Positions 1 through 5,583 are shown, counted from the stretch's first letter. The stretch is 5,583 nt of DNA from CAMYLR01 sp039588915 (GCA_039588915.1 JBDGYV010000091.1:1-5583), one strand, 5' to 3'. The notes: generated by a model from the sequence alone, not told the origin. Numbers and translations are program-made.

Positions 1-7
1 TCGCCCG

Positions 8-29
8 AACTGGCACAGAAACTGGTACA
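8..29. repeat. Short direct repeat near the left edge
   Basis: AACTGGCACA (8-17) and AACTGGTACA (20-29) match at 9 of 10 positions with a 12-bp period. They lie in the 91-base stretch beyond tRNA-Val, where I see no supported gene. They may be operator half-sites for a gene outside the window, or chance. Confidence 0.4.
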
Positions 30-39
30 CCCCACCTCA

Positions 40-55
40 CCGGCGTTTCTGCCGG
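40..55. other. Small hairpin downstream of tRNA-Val
   Basis: CCGGC and GCCGG form a 5-bp stem around a 6-nt loop, 37 nt beyond the 3' end of tRNA-Val. On the minus strand it is followed by TGAGGTGGGG rather than a T-run. It is therefore at best a weak or atypical terminator. Confidence 0.3.
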
Positions 56-91
56 ATTCCCCCAACCCTTTGTTGTTCTTGAGATTGACTT

Positions 92-168
92 TGGTGGGCG
101 GTGGGGGACTCGAACCCTCGACCTCCTGCATGTGAGGCAGGCGCTCTAACCAACTGAGCTAACCACCC
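92..168 (-). tRNA. tRNA-Val, anticodon CAC
   Basis: The minus strand gives a 77-nt tRNA including an encoded CCA. It has acceptor GGGTGGT/ACCGCCC (one T-G wobble at 4-69), D-stem GCTC/GAGC with loop AGTTGGTTA, and anticodon stem CCTGC/GCAGG. The loop CTCACAT carries anticodon CAC, which reads the valine codon GUG. The variable loop is AGGTC, the T-loop TTCGAGT and the discriminator A. The T-stem GAGGG/CCCCC contains one A-C mismatch (50-64); all other pairs hold, so the gene looks functional. It lies 57 nt downstream of the lipoprotein stop codon. Confidence 0.95.
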
Positions 169-205
169 ACCTGTTGTGTTTTGAACGTATGCGCGGCGTT
201 AGGAC

Positions 206-218
206 CCGTCAACGACGG
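206..218. other. Small hairpin between the lipoprotein gene and tRNA-Val
   Basis: CCGTC and GACGG form a 5-bp stem around a 3-nt loop, 7 nt after the lipoprotein stop codon in the direction of transcription. No T-run follows. It could protect the mRNA 3' end or mean nothing. Confidence 0.25.
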
Positions 219-225
219 AACCAGC

Positions 226-687
226 CTAGACGATCGGTGACAGTGACGACCGTTGCCCAGTGGCGTCAAACTCCTGAATGCATTGCACACCCGGCGAGCT
301 CGGGTGAGTCCCGTCATACGTCAGCCGCCCGTTCGCCTGGAGGCTCTCCACACCGATCAATATCTGAAACTCCATGAACGAGTCAACCTCGTTGAGTTCG
401 CCGTTGACATCGACCGTCACCGTCACCGGCCCCTGAGCCTGGATTAGTCCCTCGTTATCGAGTTGACCGGTCAGCACGCCATCGTCGCCAAACGCCACGG
501 TGAACTCATCGCCGTTCCGGTTGATCACGATCTGGCTTGTGATGCCGGCGTTCAGCATGCCGTCGCACGTGTCTAGCGTTTCACCGATGAACAAGTTGTA
601 CGTGCCGGTGATCGAGTTCTCGTCATCGTCACAGCCCGACGCCGAGGCTGCCAGCACGGTAACAAGTAGAAGCATCAACGTTCGCAT
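226..687 (-). CDS. Small predicted lipoprotein of unknown function
   Basis: The product is 153 residues and I do not recognise its family. Residues 1-18 form a lipoprotein signal peptide: Arg at position 2, a hydrophobic stretch LMLLLVTVLAAS (4-15), and a lipobox-like ASGC with the lipidated Cys at 19. Mature residues 20-23 are DDDE. In E. coli an Asp after the Cys favours retention in the inner membrane, but that rule does not hold in all phyla. The mature part has alternating short hydrophobic segments with Gly/Asn/Asp turns, which suggests a small beta-rich domain (GTY at 28-30, TVTVDVNGEL at 89-98). It has only two further cysteines (C41, C136), which could form a disulfide. The ATG has GAGG 8 nt upstream, and the stop is TAG. 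The signal peptide, lipobox and RBS together support a real gene, although it sits between two tRNAs and overlaps plus-strand open frames. It may be co-transcribed with the tRNA upstream. Confidence 0.8.
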   Translation of the reverse strand: MRTLMLLLVTVLAASASGCDDDENSITGTYNLFIGETLDTCDGMLNAGITSQIVINRNGDEFTVAFGDDGVLTGQLDNEGLIQAQGPVTVTVDVNGELNEVDSFMEFQILIGVESLQANGRLTYDGTHPSSPGVQCIQEFDATGQRSSLSPIV

Positions 688-695
688 CGAATTTT

Positions 696-699
696 CCTC
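696..699 (-). promoter_or_regulatory. Ribosome binding site of the lipoprotein gene
   Basis: GAGG (within CGAGGAAAA) on the minus strand stands 8 nt before the ATG at 687. It lies only about 16 nt past the 3' end of the tRNA-Ile2 gene, so it would be exposed once the tRNA is cut from a joint transcript. Confidence 0.65.
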
Positions 700-715
700 G
701 CTATCGCATGTTGAG

Positions 716-788
716 TGGGCCCGGCTGGATTTGAACCAGCGACCCTCGGATTATGAGTCCGGTGCTCTGACCACTGAGCTACGGGCCC
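716..788 (-). tRNA. tRNA with CAU anticodon, most likely tRNA-Ile2 (lysidine type)
   Basis: The minus strand folds as a complete 73-nt tRNA. It has acceptor GGGCCCG/CGGGCCC (7 of 7 pairs), D-stem GCTC/GAGC, anticodon stem CCGGA/TCCGA (4 pairs with a closing A-A mismatch), loop CTCATAA with anticodon CAT, T-stem GCTGG/CCAGC and loop TTCAAAT. A CAT anticodon can belong to initiator Met, elongator Met or Ile2. The perfectly paired first acceptor position argues against the initiator. The D-loop AGTGGTCA, the stretch GGTCGCTGGTTCAAATCCAGC-like T-arm and the C4-G69 and C5-G68 pairs resemble E. coli tRNA-Ile2, where TilS converts C34 to lysidine to read AUA. Elongator Met remains the alternative. 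The discriminator is A. The 3' CCA is not encoded (CTC follows), so it must be added after transcription. It lies about 97 nt downstream of rpoD. Confidence 0.9.
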
Positions 789-795
789 GTACGAT

Positions 796-813
796 CGCAG
801 CGGGCCCGCTGCG
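796..813. repeat. 18-bp perfect palindrome upstream of tRNA-Ile2
   Basis: CGCAGCGGG is followed directly by its reverse complement CCCGCTGCG. As RNA it could fold into a 7-bp stem with a GGCC tetraloop. There is no T-run after it on either strand, so it does not look like a standard intrinsic terminator. It ends 7 nt before the 5' end of the tRNA-Ile2 gene (788). A leader hairpin, a processing signal or a protein-binding site are all possible. Confidence 0.7.
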
Positions 814-831
814 TTACAGCACGGGTCCGCT
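801..831 (-). repeat. Direct repeat of a GC-rich decamer upstream of tRNA-Ile2
   Basis: On the minus strand AGCGGACCCG (822-831) and AGCGGGCCCG (801-810) match at 9 of 10 positions and are offset by 21 bp, about two helical turns. The core CGGGCCCG occurs once more at 782-789, overlapping the 5' end of the tRNA acceptor stem. The second copy is part of the 18-bp palindrome. Confidence 0.55.
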
Positions 832-841
832 AACAAAGTAA
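813..841 (-). promoter_or_regulatory. Weak candidate promoter for tRNA-Ile2 (speculative)
   Basis: On the minus strand TGTAAC (813-818) matches the -10 consensus TATAAT at 4 of 6 positions. TTACTT (836-841) stands 17 nt upstream but matches TTGACA only at the first two positions. A start site about 7 nt downstream would fall in a very GC-rich stretch, as in stringently controlled stable-RNA promoters. The -35 match is poor, and read-through from rpoD is an equally good explanation. Confidence 0.2.
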
Positions 842-885
842 GATATCGGTTGCCGGGGTTTAACGCCCGACGGTATTGCTGACCC

Positions 886-2343
886 CTACTCGTCGTAGTA
901 GCGAAGCAGGTCGCCGCATTTCGAGGGGTGTCGGAGCTTCTTGAGCGCCTTCGACTCGATCTGTCGTACGCGCTCGCGGGTGATGTTGAAGATCGATCCG
1001 ACTTCCTCCAACGTTCGCGGACACCCATCGCCGATCCCGAACCGAAGTCGGATGATCCGTTCCTCGCGCTGACTCAAGGTATGGAGAACCGCATTGACGT
1101 TCTCGCGCAGCATCGTGAACGCGGCGCTGCTCGATGGCGAGGGCGAGGTCTGATCCTCGATGATGTCGGAGATCTGCGTATCTTGACCGTGCTGAATCGG
1201 CCGATCCAGCGAGATTGGCTCCTGGGCTATTTCGAGCACCGCCTTGACCTTGTCGATGGGCAGCCCCAGCTCTGCGGCGACCTCCTCCGGTGGCGGCTCA
1301 CGACCGGTTTCTTGGACGATCCGACGCGTAAAGCGATTCACCCGGTTGATCGTCTCCATCATGTGCACCGGGATCCGAATCGTCCGCGACTGTTCAGCGA
1401 TCGCCCGCGTGATCGCCTGTCGTATCCACCACGTGGCGTAGGTCGAGAACTTGTACCCCTTGCGGTAGTCGAACTTTTCGGTTGCCTTTAGCAACCCCGA
1501 GTTGCCTTCCTGAATCAGGTCCAGGAACTCGAGGCCACGCCCGATGTAACGCTTGGCCACAGACACAACGAGCCGGACGTTGGCCTCGACCATCCGTCGA
1601 CGGGCCGCCATCACGAGCCACATGAGCTCGCTGACTTCCTTGAGGAGGGCGTGATACTCGGCTCGTGTGAGGCCCGTTTCACGCTCGAGGTCTCGCTCAC
1701 GCCACTCGACTGCTGTGGTGCCGTCCCGCAGGTGCATTGACTCGGCCAGGTACTCGACCTGCGATGGGTGCAGCGGCAATCCGACAAAGAAGGTGCGCAC
1801 CTTCTCCATCTCTTCGAACGCCTGCTTCCCCTTCTTCCCGCGAAGACCGCTCTTCTCGAAGGTGCGGCGAGCTTCTCGCCATGTCAGTTCCAACTCTTCG
1901 AGCTGACTGACCAATCCTTCGCGTCCGCTAGCGTCACCATCTGCACCCTCTTCGGACTCGTCGTAATCCTGCGACAGAAAGGCCTCCACTCGTAGTCCGC
2001 CGTCGGCCACGCGGTGTCCCTGGTCGAAGGCGTTTTCGATCGAGCTGAGCGAGCGGAAGACCTTCTCTCTGAGCTCGACCTGACCCTCGGCAATCGCGCG
2101 GGCGATTTCGATCTCCTCCTCGGGGGCGAGCAACGGCACACGACCCATCTCCTGGAAATACATCCGCGTGAGATCGTCGTGCAGTCGAACATCTACCGCA
2201 GGTTGTTCCGCTTCTGGCTCGAGGATGTCCTTGCCGCTCCGCAGGTCGAGGATCGCGCGGTCGATCGCGTCCGAAACGGGAGCGCCGTCGGTGTCGGCTT
2301 CATCGTCCGAAAACGACTGGGGTGGTGGTTTCGAGCGCGACAT
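886..2343 (-). CDS. rpoD: Primary (housekeeping) sigma factor RpoD, sigma-70 group 1
   Basis: This is the main promoter-recognition subunit of RNA polymerase. The 485 residues hold region 1.2 (about 53-92), a non-conserved spacer (about 93-246), region 2 (about 247-322), region 3 (about 323-400, with the sigma finger near 385-400) and region 4 (about 411-475). The -10 recognition and melting segment GYKFSTYATWWIRQ (296-309) is intact, including F299, Y302, W305 and W306, as are Q309 and T312. The -35 helix keeps R456, E457 and R460 in TRERVRQIE. This near-perfect core match marks it as a group 1 sigma, not an alternative one. The N-terminus before region 1.2 is only about 52 residues and acidic, with no recognisable region 1.1. 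The spacer (about 155 residues) is shorter than in E. coli (613-residue protein). The ATG follows the dnaG stop by 3 nt and has no Shine-Dalgarno at normal distance. No clear terminator follows the gene. Confidence 0.97.
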   Translation of the reverse strand: MSRSKPPPQSFSDDEADTDGAPVSDAIDRAILDLRSGKDILEPEAEQPAVDVRLHDDLTRMYFQEMGRVPLLAPEEEIEIARAIAEGQVELREKVFRSLSSIENAFDQGHRVADGGLRVEAFLSQDYDESEEGADGDASGREGLVSQLEELELTWREARRTFEKSGLRGKKGKQAFEEMEKVRTFFVGLPLHPSQVEYLAESMHLRDGTTAVEWRERDLERETGLTRAEYHALLKEVSELMWLVMAARRRMVEANVRLVVSVAKRYIGRGLEFLDLIQEGNSGLLKATEKFDYRKGYKFSTYATWWIRQAITRAIAEQSRTIRIPVHMMETINRVNRFTRRIVQETGREPPPEEVAAELGLPIDKVKAVLEIAQEPISLDRPIQHGQDTQISDIIEDQTSPSPSSSAAFTMLRENVNAVLHTLSQREERIIRLRFGIGDGCPRTLEEVGSIFNITRERVRQIESKALKKLRHPSKCGDLLRYYDE

Positions 2344-2346
2344 GGG

Positions 2347-4113
2347 TTACGAAGCGGGTCGCTCCCTTTGCCGGATTGCGCGTGCCAAGTCACGCTGCTG
2401 AACGGCATCCGCCAGCCGCTCACCCGTCGGCTCGAACTCAGGGCTGATCCCGCGCTCGACCGCCTTGACCTGAAGTTGGGAGAGGCTATCACGAAACGAC
2501 TCCGCGGACAGCGGAAGTCCATTCGCCGACCGCCACACCTCGAGCTCTGCAATCACCCGTTGAAGATCGGGTTCAGAAATGCGCTGAGCCTGCTCGACGA
2601 TGTTCACAGAATCGGCATCGTAACCGGCGAGATGTTCGAACAACGCCCGATAGCCGGCATGGACAAAGTACGCGGGGCGACAGGCGGCCTGTGCCTCGGC
2701 CAGCCAACGCGAATCGTTGACCGCGTGGAGCAGCACGTAGCGCTCGTCTTGTGCGCCTGGCGTAGCGATCGCTCCTGAGCTCTGGCGTCGCTCTTTCGGC
2801 TTCACTTCGCGGGTCGGCTCAACACGTCGTTCCGTGCGATCCAGCGCTGGGGATACACTCAGAGTTTCGCGTGGCACGCCCACCCCAGCAGAGATCTTGT
2901 CGAGGTACAATGACTGAGTCACGGGATCAGGCACCACTTTGACGCTCTTGAGCAATCGGCTGATCGCTCGGCGTTTCTTCATGACATCGGAGAGATCAAC
3001 GCGCGACCGAACGACGTCGAGCTTGGCATCGATCACATCCTTACCCGCCTCGACGAGGGCAGCGAACGCATCCGCCCCGCCATCCCGAATCACGTCATCA
3101 GGATCACTGTCCTCAGGCAGCGACACCACCCGGACAGCAAAACCGGCCCCAAGCAGCAAATCGCTGGCTCGGAACGCCGAGCGCTCACCAGCCGTGTCGC
3201 CGTCGTAAGCGAGGTAAGCCGTCGCCGTGTACCGTTTGAGGATCCGCGCCTGGGCACTGGTCATCGACGTCCCCAGCGGCGCCACCACGTTGCGAAACCC
3301 AGCCTTGTAGAGGCCAACGACATCGAAGTTGCCCTCGACAACGATCGCCGCGCCTGCCCGACGGATCTGAGACCGAGCAAGATCGAGGTTGAACAGCGTT
3401 CGGCCCTTTGAAAAGATCGCCGTATCGGAGGAGTTCAAGTACTTCGGCTCCTCGTCGTCGAGGCGCCGGCCCGACAACGCGATGACCTTGCCGCCCACCG
3501 ATCGGATCGGGAAACAGAGTCGCCCGCGGAAGCGATCGTAGATACCACCGGTCTTCTCGCTCCGGACAGCTACGCCCGCCGCGATCAGTGTTTGCGGCTC
3601 GATCCCTTGACGCGACGCCTCGCCGGTCAGCGCCTCCCACTCATCCGGCGCCCAGCCGAGCAGAAACGTCTCCCATACCTCGCGCTCGACCCCACGCTGC
3701 GAGAGATAATCCCGCGCCAACTCTGCCTCCGGCGACTCCATCAACTGGCGGTGATAGAACTCGGCCGCCAATCGATTGGCGTGGTAGAGCGGAGCGTTGG
3801 GATCGTCCGCGGCAGCCTCTCGGTCCGGCACCTCGACGCCGGTTCGCTCGCCCAGCGCGCGTACCGCATCGGGGAAATCGAGCTTTTCATGCTCGATCAG
3901 AAACGAGAACACATTGCCACCCGCCTGGCACCCAAAGCAGTAGTACATTTGTTTGTCGGGCGAAACGCTGAAGGACGGCGTCTTCTCGGGATGGAACGGG
4001 CACAGACCGACGAAGTTCTTGCCGCGCTTTTTGAGCGCGACCACTTCGCCGATCACCTCGACGAGATCGGCCCGCTCCCGAATCTCATCGATGATGTGAT
4101 CGGGTATCGGCAT
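2347..4113 (-). CDS. dnaG: DNA primase DnaG
   Basis: DnaG makes the RNA primers for chromosome replication and works with the DnaB helicase at the fork. The 588-residue protein is full length for the family (E. coli 581). An N-terminal zinc-binding domain has the ligands C38, H41, C59 and C62. The polymerase core follows (about 105-350), with the basic motif RFRGR (194-198) and the KYLN motif (224-227). The TOPRIM metal-binding acids are E260, D304/D306 (DGD) and D337/D339 (DPD). A charged linker (about 420-455) leads to a helical C-terminal domain (about 456-588) expected to bind DnaB. An in-frame start 23 codons upstream (4182) is rejected. The residues it adds lie inside mutS2 and do not resemble primase, while MPIPDHIIDEIRER matches the usual DnaG N-terminus and has GGGAG 6 nt upstream. 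The start lies 2 nt after mutS2 and the stop 3 nt before rpoD, so co-transcription and translational coupling are likely. Confidence 0.97.
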   Translation of the reverse strand: MPIPDHIIDEIRERADLVEVIGEVVALKKRGKNFVGLCPFHPEKTPSFSVSPDKQMYYCFGCQAGGNVFSFLIEHEKLDFPDAVRALGERTGVEVPDREAAADDPNAPLYHANRLAAEFYHRQLMESPEAELARDYLSQRGVEREVWETFLLGWAPDEWEALTGEASRQGIEPQTLIAAGVAVRSEKTGGIYDRFRGRLCFPIRSVGGKVIALSGRRLDDEEPKYLNSSDTAIFSKGRTLFNLDLARSQIRRAGAAIVVEGNFDVVGLYKAGFRNVVAPLGTSMTSAQARILKRYTATAYLAYDGDTAGERSAFRASDLLLGAGFAVRVVSLPEDSDPDDVIRDGGADAFAALVEAGKDVIDAKLDVVRSRVDLSDVMKKRRAISRLLKSVKVVPDPVTQSLYLDKISAGVGVPRETLSVSPALDRTERRVEPTREVKPKERRQSSGAIATPGAQDERYVLLHAVNDSRWLAEAQAACRPAYFVHAGYRALFEHLAGYDADSVNIVEQAQRISEPDLQRVIAELEVWRSANGLPLSAESFRDSLSQLQVKAVERGISPEFEPTGERLADAVQQRDLARAIRQRERPAS

Positions 4114-4115
4114 CC

Positions 4116-5583
4116 TTAGCTCCCGGATTCCACGCGATTCTCCATGGTTACGACCGTAACCCCATCGCCGCCCTCGTTCCAATGCCCCACACGAAACTCC
4201 ACCACGTAGGGGTGCTTCTGCAAAAGCTCGGCCACACGCCGCCGCAGGACACCCGTTCCCTTGCCGTGTATAAACCGAATCGAGGCCCGACCGGTATGGT
4301 ACGCTTGTTCAAGCGCGCCGGCGACCGGGAAGCTGACCTCGTCTGCGGTCATCCCGCGTAAGTCGACCTCGAGCGGCAGGCCGTCTAGCTCCTCGTCACC
4401 AGGGGTAACCGCTTCTCCTGCAGACGATGCCGGCTCCAGACGATCCGAGGCCCGTTCGATGAGCTCGCATTCCGACGCGCGACAACTGATCCGGATCTGC
4501 CCGGCTTTCACCGCCGCAACGTCCTCGCCGCGATCGAGGTCAACGACCTCGCCAACGACATCGTAGCGCGGGATCCGAACCCGATCGCCGAGCTCGATCG
4601 GCACGACGCTCCGTTCTTGGGCGAGCGCTTCCTGCTGGGCACGAAGCTCCTTTGCCGCGCGATCCGCCTCCTCGGCGAGCATCCGGGAGCGTCCCGCATC
4701 GGCTTCGGCCTCGGCGAGCTCCGCCGTGCGGCGACGAAGCTTCTTCTGCTGATCGCGCACCTCTCCGCGCAACCGATCGAGCTGGGCCTCGAGCTCCGCG
4801 AGCCGCCGTTCCGCCGCCTCGCGCTGTGACCGGGCTTCCGCGGTCTGGCGGGCAGCGCGAGCAGTGGCCGCTTCGCCAATCGCCTTGCGTTCGGCCTCGA
4901 GCGCCTGCTCTGCCGCGCGGTGCGCGGCCTCCTGTTCCGCTAGTCGGCCCACCACCTCCTCGACGTCTCGCACCCCGCTCTCGAGCCGCTCCCGGGCGAC
5001 TTCGACGATCTCGGGGCCGAACCCCCATCGCTCGGCCAGATCGATGCCAAACGATCGACCGGGAACGTTGCTCACGAATCGATACCGCGGTTGGTTGCGC
5101 TCGACATCGTAGGCCAGTGACCCGTTGACGATGCCGTCGGTCGATTGGGCCAGCACCTTCAGCTCATGATAGTGAGTGGTAACGATCGTCCGAGCTCGAC
5201 GGTCGGTCCACGCCTCCAAGAGCGCCGCCGCCAGAGCCGAACCTTCGGCGGGGTCGGTCGAAGCCCCGATCTCATCGACCAATATCAGGCTGCCGTCGCG
5301 GGCCCCATCCCAAGCCGCCTTGAGCTTCGTCAGGTGCGCCGTGAACGTCGACAGGTCCTGTGTAATCGATTGCGTATCGCCGATGTCAGCGAACATCGAG
5401 TCGTGCCACGGAAGTCGCGTACCGCGGCCGATCGGTGGCACAATGCCGCTTTGAGCCATCAACGCCACCACGCCGATCGTCTTTAGGAGGACCGTTTTGC
5501 CGCCAGTGTTGGGACCGGTCACCACTAGCGTTCGCTCGTCCGGTCCGAGCTCGAGCGTCAGCGGGACCAGGTCGCCCACGCCG
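4116..5583 (-). CDS. mutS2: MutS2 family ATPase/Smr-domain protein, 3' part only (N-terminus outside the window)
   Basis: This is the C-terminal part of a MutS2 protein, a MutS relative that lacks the mismatch-recognition domain. Family members act on branched DNA or on stalled and collided ribosomes, depending on the species. About 488 residues are visible. Counted from the GTG at 5579-5577, they show a Walker A motif GPNTGGKT (22-29), the ATPase signature STFTAHL (77-83), Walker B LILVDE (98-103), a D-loop with TDP (108-110) and an H-loop TTHYHELK (134-141). A long Ala/Glu/Arg-rich coiled coil follows (about 195-325), then a small beta-rich KOW-like segment (about 327-375) and a C-terminal Smr domain (about 403-480) with DLRG (407-409 is DLR) and HGKGTG (438-443). 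The reading frame is open to the right edge and the GTG lies just before the Walker A strand. It is therefore not the true start; roughly 300 N-terminal residues should lie beyond the edge. The stop (TAA) is 2 nt from dnaG. Identity is firm; cellular role in this organism is not. Confidence 0.96.
   Translation of the reverse strand, partial: GVGDLVPLTLELGPDERTLVVTGPNTGGKTVLLKTIGVVALMAQSGIVPPIGRGTRLPWHDSMFADIGDTQSITQDLSTFTAHLTKLKAAWDGARDGSLILVDEIGASTDPAEGSALAAALLEAWTDRRARTIVTTHYHELKVLAQSTDGIVNGSLAYDVERNQPRYRFVSNVPGRSFGIDLAERWGFGPEIVEVARERLESGVRDVEEVVGRLAEQEAAHRAAEQALEAERKAIGEAATARAARQTAEARSQREAAERRLAELEAQLDRLRGEVRDQQKKLRRRTAELAEAEADAGRSRMLAEEADRAAKELRAQQEALAQERSVVPIELGDRVRIPRYDVVGEVVDLDRGEDVAAVKAGQIRISCRASECELIERASDRLEPASSAGEAVTPGDEELDGLPLEVDLRGMTADEVSFPVAGALEQAYHTGRASIRFIHGKGTGVLRRRVAELLQKHPYVVEFRVGHWNEGGDGVTVVTMENRVESGS
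4120..4124 (-). promoter_or_regulatory. Ribosome binding site of dnaG, next to the mutS2 stop codon
   Basis: GGGAG on the minus strand lies 6 nt before the ATG at 4113. It sits in the last codons of mutS2, and the mutS2 TAA falls between it and the ATG. It decides the dnaG start against the longer upstream frame and makes translational coupling with mutS2 likely. Confidence 0.75.

Noticed and set aside
11..25. TGGCAC resembling the -24 element of a sigma-54 promoter
   Set aside because: The -12 position has GG instead of the required GC at the correct spacing.
1..29. Possible GTG start of a minus-strand gene running off the left edge (GTG TAC CAG ...)
   Set aside because: Only about ten codons are visible, too few to recognise anything, and the upstream purines may be chance.
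1..135. Plus-strand frame open from the left edge to 135
   Set aside because: It reads through tRNA-Val in antisense (VGGGGLEPSTSCM, a typical tRNA artefact) and has no other support.
500..841. Plus-strand open frame of 113 codons containing LDLNQRPSDYESGALTTELRA-type peptide
   Set aside because: This peptide is the familiar false translation of the antisense strand of a tRNA gene (here tRNA-Ile2). The rest is antisense to the lipoprotein gene.
675..1028. Minus-strand open frame of 117 codons with VAQWSEHRTHNPRVAGSNPA
   Set aside because: It runs from rpoD through the tRNA-Ile2 gene in another frame; the peptide is the well-known artefact of translating the tRNA itself.
2014..2778. Plus-strand open frame of 254 codons across the dnaG-rpoD junction
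   Set aside because: It is antisense to two strongly conserved genes and shows no recognisable domain. Long antisense frames are expected in GC-rich coding sequence.
3592..4119. Plus-strand open frame of 175 codons opposite dnaG
   Set aside because: It is a shadow of the dnaG zinc-finger and core coding sequence, with no domain or RBS evidence.
4114..4182. Extended dnaG start 23 codons upstream
   Set aside because: The added residues overlap the mutS2 3' end in another frame and do not match primase N-termini; the internal ATG has a good RBS.
5577..5579. GTG as start codon of mutS2
   Set aside because: It lies in the core of the protein, just before the Walker A strand, and the frame stays open to the window edge.

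Overview
The window is a conserved housekeeping block from a bacterial chromosome. Every gene I can support lies on the minus strand, so transcription runs from high to low coordinates. In that order the genes are: the 3' part of mutS2 (cut by the right edge), dnaG, rpoD, a CAU-anticodon tRNA that is most likely tRNA-Ile2, a small predicted lipoprotein gene, and tRNA-Val(CAC). About 90 bases without a recognisable gene close the left end.

The GC-rich coding sequence, the lipobox lipoprotein and a domain-complete group 1 sigma factor with a short N-terminus point to a Gram-negative bacterium. A deltaproteobacterial-type lineage (Myxococcota, Desulfobacterota or relatives) would fit, but that is inference from general resemblance and was not tested.

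The three large genes are packed very tightly. The mutS2 stop and dnaG start are 2 nt apart, and the dnaG stop and rpoD start are 3 nt apart. This looks like one operon: a variant of the classical macromolecular-synthesis arrangement (dnaG-rpoD) with mutS2 directly upstream. The products serve DNA processing (MutS2), replication priming (DnaG) and transcription initiation (RpoD). I see no convincing intrinsic terminator between rpoD and the tRNA-Ile2 gene. The roughly 100-nt gap instead holds an 18-bp perfect palindrome and a repeated GC-rich decamer.

The lipoprotein gene starts 28 nt after the 3' end of the tRNA-Ile2 gene and has its own good ribosome binding site. It is followed by tRNA-Val, so a protein gene is sandwiched between two tRNAs.

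I found no mobile element, CRISPR array, defence system or clearly new biological system. The points worth a second look are small: the repeat and palindrome structure upstream of the tRNA, the missing Shine-Dalgarno at rpoD, the short sigma N-terminus, the EGNFDV motif in primase, and the unrecognised lipoprotein.
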